Below are positions 44,435-54,310 of a stretch of DNA of 64,000 nucleotides, piece after piece. The stretch is taken from positions 140,822,804 to 140,886,803 of the forward strand of contig NC_092878.1 in the NCBI RefSeq assembly GCF_028372415.1, read 5' to 3'. The notes under the pieces are model-generated. The model did no database searches. It worked only from the letters and a program-made list of their open reading frames with translations, and was not told the DNA's origin. This DNA is from Notamacropus eugenii. Lineage: Eukaryota > Chordata > Mammalia > Diprotodontia > Macropodidae. The position numbers and the translations under genes were made by a program. Numbering within the stretch: the stretch's first letter is position 1; every line of letters begins with the position of its first letter.

Positions 44435-44690
44435 AGGCAGCTATGTGGTGTAGAGCACTGGACTTAGAGTCCAGAAGACCTGAGTTCAGATTCATCCTTA
44501 GATACTTACCAGTTGTATAACTCTGGGAAAGTCATTGGACCTTTGGCTGCTTCAGTTTCTCCATCGCTAACATGGGGATAATAATACCACCTTCCTTCCA
44601 GGGTTGTTGTGAGAATAAGACGAGTTAGCATCTGTAAAGCATTTTTCAAATGTGAAGCGTCTGTGTAAATTTTTTCATTTATTATCATTA
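44435..44690 (+). mobile_element. tRNA-derived/CORE SINE
   Basis: GGCAGCTATGTGGTGTAGAG, AGACCTGAGTTCAGATTCAT, CTCTGGGAAAGTCATTGGAC and TCCAGGGTTGTTGTGAGAAT. Confidence 0.7.
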
Positions 44691-44699
44691 TTAATCAGA

Positions 44700-45280
44700 A
44701 GAAGAGAATTGTACGGTAAAGTGTTTCGTCTCCATTATGTACGCCTTGCTTTTCATTTAAAATATATAATGACCATGTAGCTTATAGAGCTGTCCTTCCA
44801 AACTTCTTGGTGTCTTTGTGCATTTTTTAAAAAATGCCTCAGTAACCTTTTTTTTCTTTTTTCTGGGAATTCTCTTAGAAGGATTGAAAGAAAAGAAAAA
44901 CAAAACTCTTGTAACAAATGTGCATAGTTAAGCAAAACAGATCCCACACGGCCACTTCCAAAGATATACCTCCTGCATCCTGAGTCCATTGCTTGGCTGT
45001 GACAGCTCATTTCCAAGAATTCTACTGAATAAAACATGAAACAGTTCTTCCTCCAGTAATACCTACAATAGGATGTTTAGAAGAAATGGCCCTTTTAAAA
45101 GAAAATGTTTTGAGTGAGAGGCTTCCATTTTTTTTCTTTTTCTTTACCACAACTATTTATTTATAGTGGGAGTTGTGACTTTCAGTCAATCTGTACTGTG
45201 ACAGAGTTGGTAGATACCTCTGTCCCAAGCATGGTTAAGTGACTAGAAGGCTGATTTCAGAGTCAAGATGACCTGGAGTC
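44700..45280. other. Unassigned intron 1 sequence
   Basis: No repeat or coding signal recognised. Confidence 0.25.
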
Positions 45281-45282
45281 AC

Positions 45283-45475
45283 TGTTGTTTGTCCTTCATT
45301 CTCAAAGAGGACCATGACATCAGGGAGGTGACGCTATGACATTGAAGTGAATTGGATTTTGGTGAGGGAAGGTGGTACAGTCACCAGCCTCACTTTCTCC
45401 TCTGGAGTCATCTGGGTCCAGTGGCCAGATATAGATCAGGACAACTGGTGAGGGACCTTGGATACACTGGGGGAC
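45283..45475 (-). mobile_element. SINE of the same family as at 1035 and 22211
   Basis: TGTTGTTTGTCCTTCATTCT, GAGGACCATGACATCAGGGA, CAGCCTCACTTTCTCCTCTG and GGTCCAGTGGCCAGATATAG. The sense strand is the minus strand, ending in a CAACA-type tail. Confidence 0.7.
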
Positions 45476-45534
45476 ATTGACCTTTTCAAGCTGAGGTCTA
45501 AAACTGGTCTCATTCTGACTGAGGCTTCCTCTAC

Positions 45535-45693
45535 CCCTTATATTATATCTATATCTATATCTGTATCTGTTAATATAGATATATATATCTGTATATAGAT
45601 ATCTATATATCTATCTACATGTAGATACATATATCTATATCTATGTCTACATATATCCATATACATCTATATCTATATCTCTCCATCTATCTA

Positions 45694-45758
<65 letters not shown>

Positions 45759-45778
45759 ACTATCTATCTATCTATCTT
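45535..45778. repeat. TATATC/ATCT microsatellite
   Basis: Imperfect TATATCTA words up to about 45685, then about 22 units of ATCT from 45690 with one interruption. Confidence 0.95.
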
Positions 45779-45827
45779 GGTTATATTTCCCTGGGCAAGT
45801 CACTTGACCATCCCATGCTCCCAAGGA

Positions 45828-46015
45828 TGGTCAGGGTAGTAAAGTGGAAAGAGGATTAACTTTGAAATTAGAAGGCCTGGATTCTAATCCCATTTCCCAT
45901 GCTTACTAACTGTGTGACTTTGGGTAAGTCTCTTTAATTCTCTGTTGCTTAGTTTAATCATCTGCAAAATGAGGCAAGTTGTACTAGCTGATCTCTAAGG
46001 TCTCTCCCTATAAAC
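45828..46015 (+). mobile_element. MIR/CORE-SINE
   Basis: GTAAAGTGGAAAGAGGATTA, TGTGTGACTTTGGGTAAGTC and TTAATCATCTGCAAAATGAG. Confidence 0.65.
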
Positions 46016-46017
46016 AA

Positions 46018-46825
46018 GACATTTCTTTACAACCTCCCTGACCAGTGGTCATCCAGCTTTCATGTGAAAACCTCTGATGAAGAAACACCCAGTATATCAC
46101 AAGACAACACTTTCTGTTTTTAGACAGCTCTGATTGTCAACAAGTCTCTGTTCCTACTTCTGCCTATTTTGGCCAAGAACAAAGCTGATCCCCTTTTCAC
46201 ATGCTTACTCTTCAATACTTGAAGATATAACTAATAGTTCCTCCCTTAGTTTTTTTTCTTTCCATCTTAAATATCCCCAGTGATTTCACCTGCCATTTTT
46301 CTGTAGCTTGGTCCATCATGCCCCCACTCTCTCTGTCCACTTCTTTGGACATACTGCAGATTGTGTTTTCTTCCTAAAATGTGGCAGTGGTTCTCAGATC
46401 ATTGTACTCCAGATAGTGTCAGACAAAGGCAAAGGACACTAGCACTATCACTTCCCCTGTTCTGGTAGCTAAGCTTCTATTAATATAACTTAAATTTGAG
46501 TCCACTTTTCTGGCTAAAATTTTGTTGACTTATTTTGAATATGCAGTCTACTTAAAACTCTCCCAATCTTTCATATGGACTATTGTCCAGCCACGCTGCC
46601 CTGCCTGGACTTGTACAGTTGAATTTCTGTGCTTTTGAGTGTGTGCAAATTGAATTTTTTAGCCTTTTTAAGACTTGACATGTTTCTCTATCAAATTTAT
46701 CTTTTTGTATTTGGCCTCTCTTTCTAGACTGTCGTAATTATAAATGTGTCATTTGATATATTAGCAGTTAATTCTCCCAGCTTTGGACTACCTCCTGGCC
46801 AGGGCCTTCTTAATGGCCCCCAAAG
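46018..46825 (-). mobile_element. CR1/L3-type LINE, about 800 bp of 3' region
   Basis: The + strand shows the reverse blocks in order: GTGGTCATCCAGCTTTCATG; TTGGCCAAGAACAAAGCTGA; CTTCAATACTTGAAGATATA; TTGTACTCCAGATAGTGTCA; CTTCTATTAATATAACTTAA; GCAGTCTACTTAAAACTCTC; TCCAGCCACGCTGCC; TCTCCCAGCTTTGG. This is the longest continuous copy of the family here. Confidence 0.65.
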
Positions 46826-46829
46826 TAAA

Positions 46830-47860
46830 AGAGAAACTGTCGAGACTGAGTTGAGGCTGGATCTAACCTTTAGAAGCAAGATATTTTATCTCTGTGTTTC
46901 TGACAATTTCCAGTCCATGTTAGGCTGCAGCATTTCTGCACTTCTAAGCAAAGAAACATGAGGCGTTGGTCTGTTCTTACAAGAATGAACAGTCCTTTGA
47001 AATAAGACACAACTGCATCATGTTAATTTAAGCACTCTTGCTGGCTTTGGTGAGTAAGTATTCCATACAGTGGGTATTCAGAAGTGATCTTCACACAAGC
47101 AAATTGTGAACATCTTGGGCATTCCTACTGGAAATGAAAAATCATTTTATAGGAATTCACCCCTCACCCCTCTCTGTCTTGTACCCCTCCTCTGTTCTGA
47201 AGTCAGTCAGCTTTGATGGCTATGTGTGAAAAACGAAAGATTCGTTAGGAGATGCCATTCACTTGCCAGCTGGAATGTCTCCCCCCCAAGACACACACAC
47301 ATTTCTTAAAGTTTCGCAGCAGATCAAGGAGGAAACCTACTACATGAAGCATAGACTCCTGGACTTTCCAGTGTGGTCTTGGACCATTCACATTACTTTG
47401 TCTTTCACTTTTTGGTTCTCTCCTTCCTCAAAAGTACAAGCATTGAGGGGTGGGGGAGAAGGAGGAGGAGTGAGAACAGGGTAGAAGGAGGGAGAAAGAA
47501 GGGACTTTCCCTATATAGTCTTTCAGTGCCAAAGGCTTAGTTTATGTTTTATAATTTTAGACATAAAACCTACATTTGTAATTAATGCAAATATCACCTA
47601 GTGATTCACTCTTTTTAAGTGAATCTTGATTCCTTGAGTGTTGGATTTTCAATTATTATAAAAATTGTACTGACATCACTATTGCTTGCCTTAAGATTTT
47701 GACTACTATGGTTTATCACAATAGATTTGTCTTAAATAGGAAAAAACAACTTTTTGAAGCTTCTGATTGTAACTGTCCATCTTGTGACCCCTTTAGATCC
47801 CAGCTAGGCTCTTCAGCTACTGGCTTGTAGCGGGCTTGCTTGTTCATGCACACTCTCTCT
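46830..47860. other. Unique intron 1 block
   Basis: No repeat recognised in most of it; composition is more balanced than its surroundings. A 73-codon frame at 47263-47484 lacks splice context. Possibly conserved non-coding DNA, by absence of repeats only. Confidence 0.3.
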
Positions 47861-47864
47861 CTGT

Positions 47865-48015
47865 CTGTCTCTCCCCCTCTGCATGTCTCTCTCTGTCTCT
47901 GTCAAATGACATGTCCAAGGTAACAGCTAAAAAATATCTGAGGCAAGCTTTGAACTCAGTTATTCCTGACTCTAAGGCCAGTTCTTTATCGACTTTGTCT
48001 GCTAGCTTTCTCTAA
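47865..48015 (-). mobile_element. SINE fragment after a CT-rich tract
   Basis: CTCTCTGTCTGTCTCTCCCC is followed by AAGGTAACAGCTAAAAAATA and GCTTTGAACTCAGTTATTCC, a reverse SINE. Confidence 0.5.
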
Positions 48016-48219
48016 ATTTTTTGATTTGTAGAGTAACACATTATAGGTACTCAACACATTTAACAGAAGTAAGGTAGTAGTAATTCTAGTCGTGTATATG
48101 AAGTTGATTGGGATGCATGATACTATCAATATCAATCAGATTCATAAGATCTTGTTGGGAACCCATTTTTAGAAGCCTAATGGGTGCCCAGATTTTTTTA
48201 GCTACATCACAGGACAGCC

Positions 48220-48495
48220 CAACTGTAGTGGATGTAATCTGAAGTTGGAGTCTGAGCCCCAGCTCTTCCTTCTTATCTGTGTGACCTTAGACAAGACATT
48301 TGATCTGTTTTGACTGTACTCAAGGGCCTCTGTAAAATGATGGGATTGGGCTAGGAGATTGCCTTTTTGGGGGGAGGCAGTCATGGTTAAGTGACTTGCC
48401 CAGGGTCACACAGCTTGTAAGTATTTGATTTGAATGCAGGTCCTTCTCACGGGAGGCCCAGTGCTCTATCCACTGTACCTTCTAGCTGCCCCTAG
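48220..48495. mobile_element. Two SINEs in opposite orientation
   Basis: 48240-48360 is a plus-strand MIR (TGTGTGACCTTAGACAAGAC). 48375-48493 is a minus-strand tRNA-derived SINE (AGTGACTTGCCCAGGGTCAC to CTTCTAGCTGCCCC). Confidence 0.65.
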
Positions 48496-48797
48496 GGGAT
48501 TGTTAAGGTCTTTTCCAGCTCTGGATTTATGATCCCAAGCTCCCAATTAAATAGGCACCCAGTCTCATTCTGCTTTTAGCCATTAACTTGTCACAACTGA
48601 CTGAATGGAAGGCCAGAGGCTATGAGTAATATGCAGTCACTGCATTGGAAGTCAGCTTCTCCTGCTGCTCCTGATAAGAGTAGTAGTAGTTTAATATTAA
48701 AATTAATCAATGTAATTAACAATAAAATGAACAAATGTTTATTTGTTAATTGGACTGAATTACCATGTATGTTACTATAATGGTATGCTTTACAGTT

Positions 48798-48859
48798 ACA
48801 GAGAAAGACAGAGAGAGAAGGAGAAAGAGAGAGACAGAGAAACAGAGAAAGAGAAAAAC

Positions 48860-48890
<31 letters not shown>

Positions 48891-48935
48891 AAAGAGAAGG
48901 AGAAGGAGAGGGAGAAGGAGGGAAGGAGGGAGAGA
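48798..48935. repeat. (GA)n-rich purine tract
   Basis: AGAGAAAGACAGAGAGAGAA and variants for about 135 bp, ending in GAGGGAGAAGGAGGGAAG. Confidence 0.93.
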
Positions 48936-48949
48936 GCTCTTTAGGTCAG

Positions 48950-49060
48950 AGAAACAAAAGAATTTGCCCAGGGTCACAGAGCTAATGAGGGACAGGGCCA
49001 GAACAGGACTGAGGACTCCTGAGTCCAGGGATGTTTCCACTTTATCCGATTGTCATGGCT
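48950..49060 (-). mobile_element. MIR/CORE-SINE tail, minus strand
   Basis: TTTGCCCAGGGTCACAGAGC and GGACTGAGGACTCCTGAGTC. Confidence 0.55.
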
Positions 49061-49164
49061 GGTGACGTTTGCACTTATTCATAATCACTACAGTATTTAA
49101 GGATTTCGTCATCTGTACCCTCTGCTCACTTGTTTTCACCTTCTGTGCAGACTGCTCTAAAGCA

Positions 49165-49290
49165 GACAGAGCATGAGGGAGGGAGAGAGAAAATTTTGAA
49201 ACTCAAAATTTTTTTAAAATTAATCCCAAAAGGTGTCTTTACATGTAATTGTAAAATATAAAATACTATTTAAAAATAAAGTAGAGCTTG
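49165..49290 (+). mobile_element. L1 3' terminus
   Basis: GAGGGAGGGAGAGAGAAAAT, GAAACTCAAAATTTTTTTAA and TTTACATGTAATTGTAAAAT: the plus-strand version of the terminus at 26905. Confidence 0.55.
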
Positions 49291-49815
49291 CAAAGCTGAG
49301 AGTAGTAGGAAATAAAACTAAATAGAACCTTCTAATGTGGAGATAGTTCAGTCATTCATTCAATCAATAATTGGAAAATTAGGCGACACGGAGTTGGTAT
49401 TTCTGGAGGAAGAGGATTTCTTGATATCGTCTAAGACGTTTAGGCTCTTTGCCATTCAGGGAAGTTATAGAATAGTCAACTCTTAAGTTGAATTCAGGAG
49501 AAGGGTGTAAAACTTGGCAAGCAATTAGCCAACCTTAATGTACTGAAAGAACAAGATTTCATTCATTTATTTCTTTATTTTTAATTAATTTAATTTCTAA
49601 CTTTTTGTAAGAACAGCATTTTTAAAAGTCTCTTGATTTTTCACATCATATGCGCAAAATTGAATGTAAAATAAACTGAAATAAAATTAAGTTAGATTAA
49701 AAAAGTATTTGGGAACATTTTGTGAATGAGATTCTTTATCCCTGGCATTGAAATATTAGCAGGGGTTTGGTAAGTCGAGGATGTGCTGGGACCTGCAGAC
49801 TGAGCTTCTGGTATG
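49291..49815. other. Unassigned intron 1 sequence
   Basis: No repeat or coding signal recognised. Confidence 0.25.
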
Positions 49816-49819
49816 TACT

Positions 49820-50005
49820 TAGGCAGCTGGGGAAGTGCCTGCTGCAGAATCAGAGGATGTAGGTTCAAACCCTAAGTCTGACCTTTATGGTCTGGGTGAA
49901 ATTAAGTCACTTAATTTCTCTGGGCATCTGTTTTCTCAACTATAAAAGGAGGAGGTCAGAGTAGTTGACCTGAAAAGTCTCTTTCAGGCTTAAATCTATG
50001 TGTCC
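49820..50005 (+). mobile_element. tRNA-derived/CORE SINE
   Basis: AGGCAGCTGGGGAAGTGCCT, GATGTAGGTTCAAACCCTAA and TCTGGGTGAAATTAAGTCAC. Confidence 0.6.
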
Positions 50006-50559
50006 ATGAACCTTGACCATTAGCTCTTAGTTGTACTTTTTAAAAATAGGCCTTATTGTTATTAAAGTTATTGAGTATCAGTATGAAAATTGTAGGAAAC
50101 AGCTTAGTTGAGTGCGATGAATCGGTGTCATGGAGAAACTGAAGACAGAGATAGACTCACTCTACTCAGTAGGCAGACCAACAAACTGGCTCTGATTTCT
50201 GTGCTTTAAGTAGCTTATAGAGAACTATGAGATGATTATGGGCAGGAATCAGGGGTGTTCCAGCTCAAATCAGCTATGGAGAGCCGATTGTTAAATTTTC
50301 AGTGTGAGTGTTTTTACTTCTCAGAAAAAATAACAAACAATTCAGACTAGGGCTTGATTTATTCTGTTGATTGTCTAGATTTAAGAAAGTGATGGAGAAA
50401 ATGTGATGATGCAGATTAAATTTCAAAGTGTGTCATGGTCATGTTTGTACCCCACCCCAATCTGAAAGCCAGTTGTTAAACATTTTACTAGCATACCACT
50501 GGCTGGCATTTGAGGGTTTTTTTTTTTTTAAAGAATTAGGATTATTTAGCCTATGTGGG

Positions 50560-51015
50560 TGTTTATTCCTTCCCCTTTATATGGCCTTTTTTCAAGTCCA
50601 CCCTTGAGTACTGAGCCTGGCTCCTCCCTATCTTTTCAGTTTGTGGATTTAGTGAAACCTGCCTTCTCATCATTCCTTATACAAGATATTTTATCACTTG
50701 ATTCTGGGTATTTTCATGACTTCCCTGACCCAGGCCTGGAATGCTATCCCTCTTCATCTTTATCTTCTAGCTTCCCTAACTTTGGTTCTGAGCTACAGTC
50801 ACATCTTCTGCAAGAACACATTCCCAGGTCTACTTACATATCTTCCCTCTGAGACTACTCCCAATTTATTCTGTTTTCATATTGTCTCCTCTGTTATCTT
50901 GTGAGCTCCTGGAGAGCAGGGATTGGGTTTTTTCTTGTCTTTCTTTGTATCCCTGGTGCTTATCACAGTGCCTGGCACATGGTAGCCACTTAATAAATGT
51001 TAATTAACTAACTTG
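50560..51015 (+). mobile_element. L2-like LINE 3' end
   Basis: CAGGCCTGGAATGCTATCCC, CTTGTGAGCTCCTGGAGAGC, GTATCCCTGGTGCTTATCAC and CTTAATAAATGTTAATT, ending about 200 bp before exon 2. Confidence 0.65.
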
Positions 51016-51217
51016 ATATTTTTTAAAACTCTCTGGTTCATTTTTATTGGACAGTGTGTAAGTTTTTGATTCGCTGTCCTCTGTATTATCACCAAAAGGA
51101 GGCCTTCCTCTCAAGTTTCCAAAGAACACCGTGATCCCTCATGAGGAAGACAGGGTGGGAAGGAATCTGTTCCCTCCTCACTCTCCAATGTCTTTTGTTT
51201 CTTCTTTCAGTTCCAGG

Positions 51218-51259
51218 ATGGCAGAAGAGGATCCTTACAAATTGGTAATACCTGACCAA
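51218..51259 (+). CDS. NFKB1: NFKB1 exon 2: translation start of p105/p50
   Basis: NFKB1 encodes p105, processed to the DNA-binding NF-kappaB subunit p50 that acts in cytoplasm and nucleus. The acceptor TTTCTTCTTTCAG ends at 51210, so the exon is 51211-51259, with coding sequence from ATG at 51218. The start context is A at -3 and G at +4 (CCAGGATGG). It encodes MAEEDPYKLVIPDQ in phase 0 and ends at the donor GTAAGT (51260). Human p105, from memory, begins MAEDDPY and has Q as the last residue of this exon, one codon shorter. Identification rests on this, the start of exon 3 and matching phases, since the Rel domain lies beyond the window. Between DPY and the final DQ the residues differ from human, so this segment is poorly conserved. 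No alternative family fits as well. Confidence 0.8.
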
Positions 51260-51339
51260 GTAAGTGCTGGAACGGTAGTGTTTTCCTAATCACATTCAAA
51301 GCACAGTCAAAATCAGTAGTAGTGAGTCCATTGGAAACT

Positions 51340-51725
51340 TGTCATAATCAAGGAGTCCACAAGCATTTCGTAAGTGCCAGGCACTGTGCTGACCTGGGTC
51401 AGGGGAGAGGGAGAGGAGGTAGGTAAGCAGAAAGGGTGGAGGAAGACAGCATGCTTACAATGATGTATGTGCAAGATAGCCCAAAAGCTATAGTGCAGTT
51501 CTGTAGCATAAATGGCAAGCCACCTCAGAAGGAAGGCACCAGCAATAGAGGGAATGGGAAAATGCCTCTTGAAGAGGTGGGATTGGGGCTGAGTCTTGAA
51601 GGAAGCCAGAGACGATAGGAGCAGGAGAGCATGGACGGATACGGGTGACGAGTTGGAATGTTTGAGGCATGGCATCTCTGTATCATATGGAAGGGAATAA
51701 AATATCAGAAGGCTGCAAAGAAAAA
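51340..51725 (+). mobile_element. Dispersed repeat family A
   Basis: CGTAAGTGCCAGGCACTGTG, GAGGTGGGATTGGGGCTGAG, TCTTGAAGGAAGCCAGAGAC and GGGAATAAAATATCAGAAGG, in family A order but with internal deletions. Confidence 0.55.
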
Positions 51726-51734
51726 TTCATGTCT

Positions 51735-51880
51735 CCTAAATTATAATTTATATTATATTCCATTATATTATGTTATATTATATTACATTACGTTATATTA
51801 TATTGTCATCTTGTTATACTATACTATGTTACATTACATTACATTGCATTAAATTATATTATTTTATATTGTAATAGACA
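51735..51880. repeat. TATAT/TTACA pentanucleotide tract
   Basis: Imperfect 5-bp repeats such as TTATATTATATTACATTACG over about 145 bp. Confidence 0.85.
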
Positions 51881-51904
51881 TCAGTTGCTATTATGATGCA
51901 ATAA

Positions 51905-52420
51905 AAGAGGAATCCAGGTGACTCAATGGAGAGAGAGCTGGATCTGGAGTCAGAAAGATCTGAGTTTAAATTCAGACTCAGACACTTATTAGCTGAGTGA
52001 CCTTGGCAAGTCACTTCACTTCTTGTCTGCTTCACTTTCCTCAACTGTAAATTGGGGATCATCACAGCACCTACCTCCCAGAGTTGTCCTGAGGACCAAA
52101 TGTGATAAATAAGCATAAAGTATTCAGTACATTGCCTGACACATACTAGCCTCTGTATAATAGTAATCAGCAAGGTGGCACCCTAGTGCACAGGGTGCTG
52201 GACCTGGAATCAGGATGACTCATCTTCCTGAGTTCAAATCCAGCCTCAGACAATTAGTAGCTGTGTGACCCTGGGCAAGTCACTTCACCCTGTTTGCCTC
52301 AGTTTCCACTTCTGTAAAATGAGCTGGAGAAACAATGGCAAACCCTTCCATTATCTTGGCCACGAAAACCACAAATGAGATCACAAAGAGTCTGAAAGGA
52401 CTCAGCAAGAATACTTATTT
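51905..52420 (+). mobile_element. Two tRNA-derived SINEs in tandem
   Basis: 51905-52165 (GGATCTGGAGTCAGAAAGAT to AGCCTCTGTATAATAG) is the type without RTE-like tail. 52170-52420 (AAGGTGGCACCCTAGTGCAC to CACAAAGAGTCTGAAAGGAC) is the type with it. Confidence 0.75.
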
Positions 52421-53014
52421 CCTTCTTCCCACCTCTGCTCTCCATATAATGTCCTTTGTCAGATCAGAATTTAGCTTTTATTATCTCTAATGTGGCCAAA
52501 TCTTTCTCTCAATCAATCAATCCAAAACCAACTCGGTTTCTGTAAGAGTTAGAAGCCCTGGAATTTAAAGGTAGTGATTTGAATTAGTAAGATTAAATTG
52601 ATGTAGCCTGTAAAAATAGGTAACTTATTACAGAATAACTTTATCGATATTTAAAAATGCAAATAATAAAAAAAAAAACCACAAACAGCTCATTGAAAGT
52701 TTTTCTGCCCCATTTTTATAGATATTCCCCCATGCCTCTGATTTCCTGTTCTTACATCATTTGGGCCTAGTAACAGCACTGTAAAGATTAAGAGTCTTCC
52801 ATATACAGATGAGGAAGGAGTACTCAGAGGCATGTCCACCCAGTAATAGCAAAACCAGTAATGAATCTAGACAGAAAACAAGGTCACAAAGCAAATCTAA
52901 GTCAAAAAGGCTTATAAATTCACTTTCCAAAAAGCAAAATCAACTCTCTTGCTTTGGTTTTGTTTTTTTTTTTTTAAAGAATACACACAGTTTTCTTCAT
53001 AGCACTGTGGTTAA

Positions 53015-53160
53015 TCAGACAGTCAGCAAGCATTTATTATTAAGCACCTACTGTGTGCCAGGCACCATGCTAATGTGCAACAAAAGGCAGTGAAGAAATT
53101 TCTTGCCCTCACGTAGTTCACTGTCTAATGGAGGAGACAACGTGGCAGATAACCATGGTG
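53015..53160 (+). mobile_element. Family A fragment (first blocks only)
   Basis: CACCTACTGTGTGCCAGGCA, TTGCCCTCACGTAGTTCACT and TCTAATGGAGGAGACAACGT. Confidence 0.55.
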
Positions 53161-54210
53161 GGGGCCAGGGGAGGGTATGGGTGTGTGTACCTCAGCAATC
53201 TTAGTGCCTTCTCTTTGAGACGACCCAGAATTTATCCTCTCTGTGATGTGTAAAAAATATAGGTTTATCCTGTTAAAAGTGAAAATTAACTCTCGCAGAC
53301 TTAACTTTTTTTTTGAAAGGGGGGAAATGGGGTGGATCCAGGAATGTCTTCTTTGGTTGTAACGTGACAGACACTTGGTTATTCAGAATGTCAGAACCTT
53401 TGTTTTACCTTTCACTTTTAATATTTAAAGGTGAACCCTAACCTATGTATAAGGACTATTCTGCTTGGTTTAAAACCATGTTTTCCTGCCTAAACACAGG
53501 AAAGCTTTTATCAATAAAAAATGGTTGGCCCTCCAAAAACTGCCGGAGAGACATTCATTTTGAAAGTCCCTCTCATGTGGGCATCTCTACCCTCACTAGC
53601 AACAAGGGTGGAGCATTTCCTTATCTTTCTTGTCTTGAGGGGGAAGGGGCCCATAAAGGTATGTGCTTTGGGGTGTGTACATTTTCTTTATTTTTAAACT
53701 CTGGGCTCAGTGGTTCACACTTCCTAGAAGTCAGCAAGTATCTTCTGGATAGTACCCAAAGGGGCTGACCCAAAATCGATGTCTTCCCTTCCTCAGTAGG
53801 GAAGCTCTGGAATGTGTGGCAAAGCATGGGTCAGTTTCCAGTTCCAATCTCTCCAGCTGAATGTGGAGCTCCTGGGAGAGTAGTCCTTTCAAGTCTACAG
53901 CCAAGCCTGAGATGCCTGATCTTTTAAAACCAATCAGGGTTGTTCTGAAAGTTTTCAATTTGCTAGTCTACATAATTTCAAAAAGTATCAAAAGCCTCAA
54001 GCAGGAGGCTAGACATAGAAATAAGTGAGCCCTGCGTGGTAGATATTACCTGCATGGTCCTTAGGAAATTAAAAAAATATATTCTTCACTAGTTTTTATA
54101 GTTTTGGTGTTTTTAAAAATATATACATCCATTGGTATGGTATTTTATATGCTTCAGATTCAACTTTTTAAGGTGTCCTAGGATAAATAGTGGTTTAATT
54201 TATTTTTAAA
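53161..54210. other. Unassigned end of intron 2
   Basis: A 107-codon frame (53445-53768) has no motif and no usable splice pair. No repeat recognised. Confidence 0.3.
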
Positions 54211-54224
54211 TGATCTTTTTTCAG

Positions 54225-54309
54225 ATGTATCCAATGGAACCTTATAATATTGGGATAAATATTTTTAATAATTCAGGATTACTTCCTGCCCAGATACCAC
54301 TGATAGCAG
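54225..54309 (+). CDS. NFKB1: NFKB1 exon 3: N-terminal segment before the Rel domain
   Basis: The acceptor CTTTTTTCAG is followed directly by ATG. The 85-nt exon encodes 28 residues in frame with exon 2, starting MYPMEPYNIGINIFNN and ending QIPLIA plus the first base of a split codon. The donor is GTAAGG at 54310. Human exon 3, from memory, starts MFHLDP, contains IFN, ends in LPTA and also splits its next codon (Asp) after the first base. A methionine opens the exon in both. The exon is one codon longer here than in human. The segment precedes the Rel homology domain, which would begin with the G-P-Y-L stretch of exon 4, not seen here. The frame stays open past the donor for about 100 nt, but the splice signal is strong. 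Confidence 0.8.
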
Positions 54310-54310
54310 G

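Larger units (their letters stand above)
16868..51210 (+). other. NFKB1: NFKB1 intron 1 (about 34.3 kb)
   Basis: Bounded by the exon 1 donor GTAAGA (or GTAAGT at 16930) and the exon 2 acceptor TTTGTTTCTTCTTTCAG. A very long first intron before a short first coding exon is also the arrangement I recall for human NFKB1. It is filled with repeats, listed separately, and no other gene is visible in it. Confidence 0.65.
51260..54224 (+). other. NFKB1: NFKB1 intron 2 (2965 bp)
   Basis: Runs from donor GTAAGT to acceptor GATCTTTTTTCAG, phase 0. It holds a family A copy, an AT pentanucleotide tract and two tandem SINEs, listed separately. Its last 1 kb is unassigned. Confidence 0.75.

Noticed and set aside
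53445..53768. 107-codon + frame in intron 2 considered as an alternative exon
   Set aside because: No strong acceptor/donor pair in a compatible phase, and exon 2 joins exon 3 directly in frame.
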